DNA from: Lingula anatina
Lineage: Eukaryota; Brachiopoda; Lingulata; Lingulida; Lingulidae
Assembly: GCF_001039355.2 (NCBI RefSeq)
Contig: NW_019775415.1
Location: 62,001 to 126,000 of the forward strand
Direction of reading: 5' to 3'
DNA: 64,000 nucleotides
The notes under the pieces: model-generated
The model's database searches: none
Seen by the model: only the letters and a program-made list of their open reading frames with translations
Told to the model about the DNA's origin: nothing
Program-made: the position numbers and the translations under genes
In this document: positions 33,261-43,271 of the stretch, piece by piece
How positions within the stretch are numbered: position 1 is the first letter of the stretch
Layout: each line of letters begins with the position of its first letter

Positions 33261-36118
33261 TTGCATTACAGCAATGTTTCCTTACGGAACAATGTAGCTC
33301 AGTCGCTAAAAGACGACTGAGTTTTTAAATCATATATACACCCCATTTTTCTCATATGAGTTGCCTTATCTTATTGCCTAAAAGAGCTGCACTGTTGTAC
33401 GTATTATACTTTGTTTCTGAGATTCACCTTTCATCTCTGCTTGCGGTTATTCATTGAGATATATATTACAATTTCTCAAATGAAGATAGTCTTATGTCTT
33501 TGATCATTATGAGGTATCTTCAGGAAAGGGATATCTCATAGATGATGATAAATGACTAACGTCTAGCTAATGCGGCAATTAGCTGTGTTGTCGAATGTGT
33601 TACATCCTATACGCTTCTCGGAAGAACACAAAATACATCCGATCTCGCAGTTCGAGAAAAAGGTTTTCAAGCAATTATATACTGACGTCTTTAGGGCAAA
33701 TGCAATTATAGTTGCATTTGATGAGAAAATGTTGTTATTTCACGATAAATATCCTAGTTGTTAACCCTTGTTGATCTGCGTGAAATCCTGCAGGTCAAGA
33801 AACACGCAAAGATCTTTTGGCTGAAGGGCTTTTTCGCTCATTACCGGTAACAGTCCTAGGTTAAAAAGAAAGAATTAAGAAGGTAATCGGAATTGATGAA
33901 AGCGAATTGGTTCTCAAGAAAGTCTTTAGTCAAAAATTTTCAGATTTGCGAACCGGCACTCCTTATCGGTTCACAATTCTTCACGTAAAGTATGAATGTT
34001 TATGGGTTGGCAAAAAGATGCTACTTTCGACCGGAGACCAGATAGGCGATGATGTAGTTGCTGTGGAAAAATTCTCGCTTGACAGGATAGCCAGAGAAAT
34101 ATCTGAAAATATACAGTATAAAGTCCTCTCCGTGCACCTGGTAAAGAGTAAAAAGTTTCCCAATTAAGCTCATATCACGTAGCAGCTTACGAGACACAAT
34201 TGACAGGGTACTTTTAGTATTAATATTTTCTTTTCCGATGTACATTAAGCATCTTTTAATGAACTTTTTTCGCACTGGTTGTTGACGTCAAAACCCATCG
34301 CCAAGTTTACAACGTGTGCTAAGTAGAAACGCGGTGCGTACGTGTAGCGTGCACAACACTCAATTTTATTAACACTGAATGGATTAACTTTCTAACACAT
34401 CTTTATTGTAATAATATTTATTGTTTCTAGCAAATTTTCGTACAAATTCATTTTGTTTAACAATACTGTATTTAAAAGATTATCATATTGTGACAGATGT
34501 CAATGATAAAGAATAATGATTTTGTCAGTTTTTATTGAGTATTTGTTTAATTTGTTCATACTTATTAAAAGTTTAAGAATCAAAGATGGTACATCTAGAT
34601 ATTCTATATAACTCATTAATGGGACGGGCATTTGATTCTGTGCCGGAAATACTTTTCTAAGGTGATGTTTTAAGGTATGAATATAATCTTTTGGCTACGT
34701 GAATATAATCAATATTATACCGTTTATTGCATCGCTGAAGCAACTAAAATTTTATAGAAAATATGGAAATAGTTGTATAATATTTATTTATTGAAAGAAG
34801 AAATGTATTGTATTTTAATTGTAGTATGAATAAATTTTGTTTTAAAGATTTATCCCAACCATCCTCTTTCGCTCTCGCTCTTTCATATTTCTTTGATACG
34901 AAAGATCGCCAACGTTGAAACACGTCATTGCGGTAGAGAATACGGACACTCATCTTCTCCAAGCAATATCACAGTGAGCCCACTACGAACAGATTGATTT
35001 TTACTAGTAAAGAGTACAATCATACTTTAGCCCCTATCATTATATATTCCATGTGAAAAACCTTAATATGCTGTAAAAGAAATTTGAAACTTGTTCTCGA
35101 AAATGAAATGTGTAAGTAAAATGCACATAGCGGAAAATGCATCCCTCTACCAGGGCGACAGATTGATTTTTCACAAGATATTCACAGATAGATAGACAGT
35201 CATTTGGTTCTCTAGCTTTTTAAAAAATTGGCCATAATATCTGCCACCCTAGTAAAGGGTAGGAAATGCATATCTATGTATACAGTACACTGTGTAAGTC
35301 AGAAGTTCAGCCACGCGCCTAGGCCTGCGGTAGTTGGACAAATATTTCAAGAGCAGGCGTGATAGCCCTTATCAGAATATTGCCTATTCAGCATAGATCG
35401 GGTTATCAAACTGTAACTGAGACACGCGATTTGAAACAATGACAAGGTAACAAACTCCAAAATTCAAGCCCCTTATCTTCTCTAGCCACTTGACGGGTTC
35501 GACTTCTATTCAGTGTCCGAGCCCTCTCGGCCCATTGTTTTCTGCCAAAGACGATTAATTATGAAACTGTCCCAATTTTCTTGTCAATGATTTACCTGAA
35601 ATCTCTCTCTCTCTCTCTTGTTTTACCGTTTAAAACTTCATACATTCAAAAAGACGGCTTTGAGCCAAAATAGCAGAATATGCATCCCATTGCCATAGGC
35701 AGTTACTTCCCTTAACACACAGACCACGCGCCTCCCGCAAAGCGGGTTTACATTTTTCGTAATTTTTTCAGTGTGTGATTTGGATTTCACCCATACACGC
35801 AAATCAATGCACGTGTGCGCGCTTGTACTCACGCATATACATTACAACACGTGGAAATTTGTTGCGATTCGATAAATGTTTAAACTCAAAACAAGCACCG
35901 TGATTTCGGCGTTATCTGATAAAGGCGTGTGTCAGTGGCTAAACTTTAACCAAGGTACAACAATGCCATCAAGTATCTCTATCTCGGTGACCCGGACTGT
36001 ATTGAAAAGTCCCTTGCTTATCGCTCGATGGGGGCGCGATATACTTTCCTGGTACGATAGCTAGAGACCCCTCCTCGTGTTTGCGTATATATACGTATAC
36101 AGAGTATGAATATACTAG
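33261..36118. other. Spacer between GPR83 and zinc-finger gene
   Basis: No gene is assigned. It contains an unrecognised 100-codon open frame without ATG start (33865-34167, see findings), a MITE (35141-35270) and a short CT repeat near 35600. The GPR83 poly(A) site is not identified; AATAAA occurs only far downstream, near 34828. Confidence 0.5.
35141..35270. mobile_element. Short MITE, CCCTCTACCAGGGC family, copy 2
   Basis: The left end, GCATCCCTCTACCAGGGCGA, shares its core and the following TTGATTTT and GATATTCACAGATA blocks with 16279-16391. The right end CCCTAGTAAAGGGTAGG is a more degraded inverse. Non-coding. Confidence 0.6.
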
Positions 36119-36150
36119 TATATATAAACAAATAGAGAAGAAACTCAGTT
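36119..36150 (+). promoter_or_regulatory. TATA box and initiator of the zinc-finger gene
   Basis: TATATATAAA (36119-36128) lies 26-28 bases before the A of an initiator-like CTCAGTT (36144-36150), the usual spacing. The first ATG is about 36 bases further on, giving a very short 5' UTR. TATA-type promoters with short leaders are common in tightly regulated developmental genes; this link is inference. Confidence 0.5.
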
Positions 36151-36182
36151 GACACGGAGGAGGGACGTTGGGACTCGGCTTC

Positions 36183-38301
36183 ATGGGTAATACACACAAA
36201 GATGTATTTCGTGACGTATTTCGATCTCTTCAGCCGTATTCAAGTCTTTATGGCTTTTCACAGAACAATGGTGCCACATCGACGAACTTGATTGACTTTA
36301 CTTCCCGAATAACTTGGTCGGCAACCAACATGAAACTCCCCGAACCCGCGACCAGCGTGGCCTCTACTCGATACAGATGTTGGCCTAATATATCGAAAAC
36401 CCCGATGCTTGGTTCTTCAACTCCGTTTCACACGCCTCCACCGTCTGTCCATTCGGGGAAAGCGCCCAAGTCTGTCTATGAACCTCTGCACATAAAAACA
36501 GGACCAGAGAAACTGCTCAGTTACTTAACCCCGCCTACAACTGATCCGCACCGATGTGTAATTGAAAAGGGACTTTTGCCGGAGATGTACCAAGGCGTGC
36601 CCCTATTTAGGACTGCACCTGACACCAGAGACATGCTGGACAATTTCAGAGGTTTTGGTTTTTCAAAGAGCTCCATAAAGTTGAGTCCAAGTGCAACAGA
36701 AACTGGCAAAGTTTCGGGGCCAGGACAATCGCCTGTGCTAGAGCAGTGTTATTTGAAAGAACAGAGGCGGTATCAGTGTCCTAGGTGCGAAGTGACATGT
36801 GCTAATAAGGGGCAGTTTAAAGGCCATCTCCGGGTACATACAGGTGATATGAATATTACAACTTTTATTGTTATTGCATTTACATAAAATTTAGATCAGC
36901 CAATTGTCAATTATTAATTTACTTATTTATTTGCTTTATCTATTTATTTATATTTTTTAAAAATTGATGAAATTTTAAAAATTTAGATTTTGTCGCATCT
37001 AATGAATTACATTATTTCTCAGCTAAGTCTTCACGAGTACAGCGAAAAAATAAAAACCGTAAAAAAGCCCTAAAAGAACTGTAATTTTTTAACTTACCGT
37101 AAATGGTCTATTATTCAGGAGAACGACCATTCAAATGCGACCACTTTGGTTGCTCCAGGGCGTTTGCAAGGAACGAAGAATTAACAAGACACAGGCGCAT
37201 CCACACGGGTCACAGGCCGCATGTCTGTCCACTGTGTGGAAAAGATTTTGGAAGAAAAGATCATCTGAATAAGGTAAGGAAACAAAGAGAAAAAAAATCA
37301 CATACTTAGTTGTTACTGTCATTCCTTTTTTTTATTGATTTGCTTTTCAATGATATGATTGTTATTAATCATTCTGAGGCAAAAGGTGTCCAGTTCTTAA
37401 CACATGGGTTGAAAAATGTGTGTTTACTTTGGTAAATGCAAATGTTTTGATATTTTTAGAACTTCTGATTTATGTATTATTTATTGGATCGATTTACTGT
37501 TCATGTCAACAATGTTTTTCATTTTTATTACCACTGCAATGCCACCAAACTTTGCACTGCGTAAAATGGGGTTCAGTCACTGCGGTTTATGAGACGTAGT
37601 CATCATAAAAGCCCTCTGACGTTGGTCACCGGTGTGACAGGAATAATATTCCTAGGAATGTAAGTCCGGGCTCCGACATGATAAGTACAGGTTAGGGTTA
37701 GTCGGAGTATTGGGGTTAGTTTATGGGACAAATGTGACCTGTACAAGGTAATGGAGAGCGGTCGACTGTTCACAGCTTGCTCACTACTATTCCTGTCACA
37801 CCGGCTTTAAACCTTTGTCCCAGGGGATATATGTACAATAGTATAAATTTAAAAAAGAAACTTTTATAATATTTACATTGGTTGTGAATATTATTTCGGT
37901 GATACTACCAAGCATAGAGTATATTTGATAAAGAATTAATTTTTTTCTAACATTTTTCTGAGGCATAACGTTTCATTACATCGACGCGTCAGTTGATGCG
38001 GGAAGTTCGAAACGGCATGTCCCTTGCACAGAAAACACAATTTACTTTTTTATCATCGCAACACGAGAAACAATGAAATACCTATTTCACCGTGGCGAAT
38101 GTCGTCCGATTATCCTTAAATAATCTGTTTCTTTTAATTCAGCATGTCAAAACACACCTGAATGCCCAGGAGAAGAAGACGTGTGTTTGTCCAGTGCTTG
38201 GTTGCATGCAGCGGTACTCTCGCTCTGATGCGCTAGCCCGACACCAGTGGAACGTTCATGGGATAAAGACGCGGTCAAGAGCCGCGAGTCGAGTGCAGTA
38301 A
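36183..38301 (+). CDS. C2H2 zinc-finger transcription factor, four fingers (huckebein/EGR/Sp-like), three exons
   Basis: Exons 36183-36843, 37119-37273 and 38143-38301, with GT-AG borders and matching phases, give 324 residues. Residues 1-195 are Pro/Ser/Thr-rich with no recognised domain. Fingers: C199-C202-H215-H219; C227-C232-H245-H249; C257-C260-H273-H277; C288-C293-H306-H311. Finger 1 joins finger 2 through the canonical TGERP linker, which spans the first splice junction. Helix residues are RNEELTR, RKDHLNK and RSDALAR, typical of GC-box binders; finger 1 is divergent. The arrangement NEELTRHRRIHTG then FGRKDHL recalls huckebein, EGR and Sp/KLF factors; huckebein is my best guess, from memory. 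Expected role: nuclear sequence-specific regulator, probably developmental. The start is the first ATG after the core promoter, in a good context. Confidence 0.85.
37629..37804. mobile_element. Foldback MITE in intron 2 of the zinc-finger gene
   Basis: CCGGTGTGACAGGAATA (37629-37645) and its perfect inverse (37788-37804) bound a 176-bp element lying wholly within the intron. The interior contains TTAGGGTTAG and is non-coding. No second copy was found in this window, so the family is unassigned. Confidence 0.7.
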
Positions 38302-38486
38302 ACGTACGTGTGGCAGCATATTCTGACCAGAAAAAAAACTTAAGTAAACTTTACTCGTAACATCATGTTCTGACCAGATACAGAGTTGAAAACTAAAGAA
38401 AATGGTTGGTTTCATTGTTCCATGCTGAGATTTATGGCTGAGAGGAAAAATTGTGTCCGTGCGCACGAAGTCACTACAAAGGCCAC

Positions 38487-38492
38487 AATAAA
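38487..38492 (+). other. Poly(A) signal AATAAA, zinc-finger gene
   Basis: First AATAAA hexamer downstream of the stop codon (38299-38301), on the coding strand, giving a 3' UTR of roughly 200 bases. Confidence 0.55.
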
Positions 38493-38668
38493 CTTTTCAT
38501 AACTATAAACCTTATAATTACATTAGGGACCGTTCATTATTTACTGTGGTAGTAAAAATTCGGTTTACAGTACAAATTCACCTGTGACTATTCAATAATC
38601 ATGACATTAGTCCAAGCAATTTTGTGATACTGTCCTTGCAAGCGTATGTATTTTACTTGTATATATTC

Positions 38669-38696
<28 letters not shown>
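38669..38696. repeat. (GA)n microsatellite
   Basis: Pure GA dinucleotide run. Confidence 0.92.
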
Positions 38697-38700
<4 letters not shown>

Positions 38701-39504
38701 TACACAAATCTTACATTAAGTTATTTTTAAAAAGTATTGAGTGTATCAAGTGTACTTGATAACAAGCATGTCTCTACATGTATATTCCTTTTTAATAAAG
38801 CATTATCACAACGATGTATAATTCTGATGTCATCGATTATTTTATTACACGAAAAGACGAAGTACGGGTTAGTCACTACATTGTGTAAATGGCTTCAGCT
38901 GATATCAAGACTAACCAATTGATTAATAAGTAAACCTAGAGAACAATTATTCGGCGACATTCCAAATTTCTCTCTGATCTGTGGGTGGAATACTAATTGG
39001 ACTTTGATACTGAGCTTAACAATCATTGTCTGACGTGTTTTTCTTGGAAAATATTGGCCACATGCATGCCGCCTCAAATAATAATTAGTCCAAATTGTTG
39101 TGTAATTGCTGGTATGTGGATCAGAGTGCTACGGTACTATAAAATATCAGTACATAGGTGAGACCGAGAGAAATATGAGCACTGATAAAACGTTTTTTTT
39201 TTCTTTTTTTTCAAATTAATTAATAATTTATTTATGTTCGTTTGCTTGTTTGTTTGTTTATCTTGCTTACAGACATGCCTACAGAATCAAAGTTAACTGC
39301 ATCTGTGCGATCCCTCCCTCAAAAAAGGGAGCTTAATTTAAGAAGTAAATTAAATGTAGGATGAACGTTGTGAATGTCGATAGACGAGAAAAAACTTTTA
39401 AAAGGTTTTGTGCTATGAAATGTAGTCAGTGGTGGGTCCAAGTGGCACAATGGGCCACGTGCCATCCCCTACCCTCTTTTATTTCAGAAGTACCAGTTCT
39501 CACT

Positions 39505-39534
39505 GCCCCCCCCCCCCAAAAAAAAAAAAAAAAA
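39505..39534. repeat. Poly-C/poly-A tract
   Basis: A run of C is followed directly by a run of A. The adjacent open frame is not considered real. Confidence 0.9.
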
Positions 39535-40345
39535 TTCAACAATCGAAATGAGACGAAACCAAGCCCTTTTGCCTCCCATGTGAACTTTTTGAGTTAAATT
39601 CGAAAATAAACCCATACGTGCATATTAACCCAAGTAGCCCTAAATTTAAAATGGGTACTTACGTTGTGTTCGTAATTATGCAGTTCAGGAGTTTTGAAAG
39701 CATTTACTGATTATCTCATGAGTTTTGGAACTGAATCAAAGCCCTTGTTAAAACCTTACGAACTGACAACCAATATCAGAAACGGAAAAGAACTGTGTTC
39801 TATTGAATTTCCGATTCACCATGGACCTAGAATTATTCCGTAGGGGTAACAATGTTGAAGAAATACATTCGAGGCATTTGCTGAAGACACGGAAACAACT
39901 GATATTTACTGATTGGGATCCCTTTGCTCCACTGTGCACTAACGACGGTCGCTCGGCCACCTTCGGCTGATTCCGTATCTCACTATGCTTTTACATGTTT
40001 CGTATGGAATCAGGCGGCTGCAAACGAATGAACAAATGTGTTGGGTGGGAAGTTAGAATGAGATAGAGACGCCATAGCCCTCGCAATCAATGTTGCTCAT
40101 CCATGCCTTCGCGCAATGTGTAATTTCAAAGCTTGAATTCGTGTAGTGAAATGTCACATAACTTTAGCCGGGAGTTTTTCTTTACTATTCTCTGCAACTT
40201 TCTCTTTCTCTAACTATTAATTGTACAGTGTGGACCTGCTTGCACGTCATCCAGTGTGATCATTTTCAATCAAAAACACATTTTTGAGTAATACCTTTAC
40301 CTTGACTTAGTTTAATTGGGAGATTTCAGGTTTATCAGATTTGGA

Positions 40346-40365
40346 GGGAGGGGTGGGGCTGGGGG
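40346..40365 (+). other. G-quadruplex-type motif
   Basis: Four G-runs of at least three (GGG, GGGG, GGGG, GGGGG) separated by 1-2-base loops within 20 bases. It meets the G3+N1-7 rule on the plus strand. It also resembles GC-box binding sites for Sp/EGR-type fingers. Confidence 0.7.
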
Positions 40366-41208
40366 AGGAGCAGGGGAGAGCAGTCGCCCACCACAAGTTT
40401 TTGAAAAGAAATATTGAGTGATTTTTAAAACGTGTTCACCTTTTTCTTTCATCAAGTTACATGTATTTTTATTTCCGTCCATTCAATCTGATTATCATTC
40501 CAAATTCCTTTTACCTTATTGTTATTTTACTGTAAACTGGTCATTTATGTGCAAGTGTAACGCGCTTTTGTTAAGTAATATCATATGCTTATGATATTCC
40601 AATATTAATATAATTTACATGTGCGGTATTTCACCTTTGAAATGTCAGATACAGGATGCTAAAGATTAGGCTGTCACCTTGCCCATATCCTGTTATTCTG
40701 AAGATTTAAATTGATGTGTGTTTTGTTGACAGTTTTGTTATACATGTACGAAAAAGGTGAGACGAAAAATTTGATTCAGAAAAGAAATGAGTTCAGAGTT
40801 CAATGAGAGACTGGTGAAACGTCTATATAACTGAACCCACATTAAATGACATGATATTTTACTCATTTTTTAAAACAGAAGACAAATTTTCGACTTTGAA
40901 GTTCCGATACAGTTTTGTTTGCACTATTCGTGTTAAAATATGATTTCAACTACAGATCACTTAACCCCAATTCTACAAAAAAATAAAAATAAAAAATACA
41001 TACACAGAGGGAATAAGCTAAAAAACCTGTGGCTACATTTAAAGTATCGAATTTTGTTGGCGCCAAATAACACAATGCATCTACCGGTTGAACGTACTTG
41101 ACGCGGCGCGGCTCCTTATCCAGTGATTACCTACATGTTTAGGATTCTACTCGCCGTTGACAAGTGCATCCCATTAAAACAACGTGATTGATTTTATCCT
41201 AAAATTGA

Positions 41209-41574
41209 ATTCATCTTGCTATCTTGGGTTTAACAGACCTTACTGCGTTACTATCACGTCTCATAAAAGAACGCAATTTAACGCGGCCTGAAGCAAGAGT
41301 TAATGGTTTTGTTAATTGGATGCATTCTCAGGGGAGTGTTGTTTCCTTTTCGTTGGAACTCTGGAAAATGCTGTTCGATCTTGCTGAAAGCCTCGGAGAA
41401 TCTCCAGATAGAACTCGGAACACGCGGCATGACATCATGGGTGACCTCTGGAACCTACTGGCGAAGGATTCTTTATCGATTTCACGCTTCTTAATAGAAT
41501 TTTCTGAAAGGGTCTACAGTGTCGCGGTTGGTGAGCATGGCGGCCTAGCACCAGTGATGCGTTTTGTTGCATAA
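41209..41574 (+). CDS. Unrecognised open frame, possible terminal exon
   Basis: Open from after a TGA at 41206 to TAA at 41572-41574. From the acceptor-like TTTAACAG (ending 41236) it would be a last exon of about 112 codons; unspliced, the first ATG (41320) gives 84 residues. The translation has a balanced, protein-like composition with several amphipathic Leu/Trp-rich segments (for example ELWKMLFDLAESL and MGDLWNLLAKDSL) but no family I recognise. An E2F-type TTGGCGCCAAA lies about 150 bases upstream. No further exon was identified, and it may be chance. Confidence 0.25.
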   Translation: MHLAILGLTDLTALLSRLIKERNLTRPEARVNGFVNWMHSQGSVVSFSLELWKMLFDLAESLGESPDRTRNTRHDIMGDLWNLLAKDSLSISRFLIEFSERVYSVAVGEHGGLAPVMRFVA

Positions 41575-43257
41575 AACATGAGGGTCAGTCTAATTAGAAT
41601 TACGAAAAAAATTAACTATGGAGCGTAACTATGGAGTGTAAGCCGAATTATTTCGTTGGAAAGAATGTCATTAGTAATTCGAAAGATTAAAAAAGATTTA
41701 AAGAATAAGGTTTATGAAAATAATGTTTATTAACATAAAGTCCTCGTTAAATCTTGCTGAGGTGATTTAATTTAAGAGTTTTGCTACAAATGGATAAAAA
41801 AGAGAAATAAATAAAAAATACCCACCCCAACTAAAAAAAAAACACCTGATGTTATCCAGATTTCTTAGAAATTCCTGACACAAGTTGGTCATCTCCGAAC
41901 GGATCATTTGTGGGATTCTGCTTTGTAAAAAATCACAAATAATGGAATTTCCCACCTTCTTATCGACCACCTGACTGCAGATGTACAAATAACAGTTTTA
42001 TGATCATTTTCCGTTCGCTTGATTAACGCCGAATGCATGGTGTCATGCATTTTTCGTGTGTGTTTATTTCAGATGTTGTTATATATGTCTTTTAAAACAG
42101 TATATTCTGTTAAAATTAGCTTAGATGAAAGGAAAAATTAAAAAATTACATATCACGTTCTTTCATTTTCATTGGCACTAGAGCTGTTTGTGTACAGCTG
42201 GTACAATTTTCATCTTTGATGGCACTTCTGTTTATAAAACATGTCCCACGAAACCATCTTCAATATGTGTGCGTGTTTGTCATAAAAAAGAAGAAAAAAC
42301 ACATGTGTTCTGCGTGTATGGTTATCATACTTCATGTTAATCGCACTCTTGAAACCGGATGCGTATTGTATTTCCAAATCACGACACTAATACTTCGCAG
42401 AATTCACGAACCCTATATACTCGATCCATAGATCCGTAGCACCTACGCACAGTTTTATATGGTTATCTGATCGGTTGATGTTTGTAAAGAAAAATTGCTT
42501 GAAAAGATGAGGTATACCTTTTAAAGTGATACTACGTTTGAGCAGTATAACTAGTATCTTATCAAAATACATATACATTATACCATTTGGAGTAATTCAA
42601 GGACAATATGAATTGTACTATGCCATTTAAAAAAAATAAACATAATACTTTTGGGGTGATTGTAGAATAGTATGCAATGTGTTATAAAAACATAACATTT
42701 TATCAGTGCACGGTGTTAAAAAACCTGGGGCCGTATACTCGAAACTCACGCAATCTGTAAGTTCCGACCTTTCTAGAATGTGGCCACAGGTGTCGAGTCC
42801 TTCCTTTTGAGTCTGAATGCACAGGAGCTCTAATAAAACACATCTCTCGGCCAACAATAAGCAACATGGCTGGTTACTTCCTGAACTCCGTGTGCATGTG
42901 TATTTCCATTCATGATTACCAGTTGCAAGAGCTTCATCATCATCATATGGAGTCTACAAAGAAACAAAAGATCAGTGTCAAAAGGAAGGAAGGAGGAACC
43001 TGAATGTCTTCTATTGGTGAAATTGCACTTATTAAGACACAGCACGGGAAAAATCGGTCTCCACATGAGGATATTGATACTGTTTTATTTTTTTCCAATT
43101 GCGTCTATTCTCAAAATATCTTATAATGCTTTTAAAACTTGTTCACTACTATCAGAGGATATTTGCTGGTACCTGTGACTTGTGACAATTTCTTCTTCTT
43201 TGAAAAAATATCAGGCGTGTTGTTTGTGTGATTGACTGCTGGCTGAGATTATAACAC

Positions 43258-43271
43258 GTTGTCAAGGTAAC
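43258..43271 (+). promoter_or_regulatory. X-box-like (RFX) motif
   Basis: GTTGTCAAGGTAAC has two imperfect inverted half-sites and differs from the RFX consensus GTHNYYATRRNAAC at one position. RFX factors control ciliary genes, but no ciliary exon is visible next to it. Confidence 0.3.

Noticed and set aside
36844-36887. Extension of zinc-finger exon 1 to a stop at 36887
   Set aside because: The GTGATA donor after the HTG codons joins in phase to the next exon and recreates the canonical TGERP linker, so the extension is intron.
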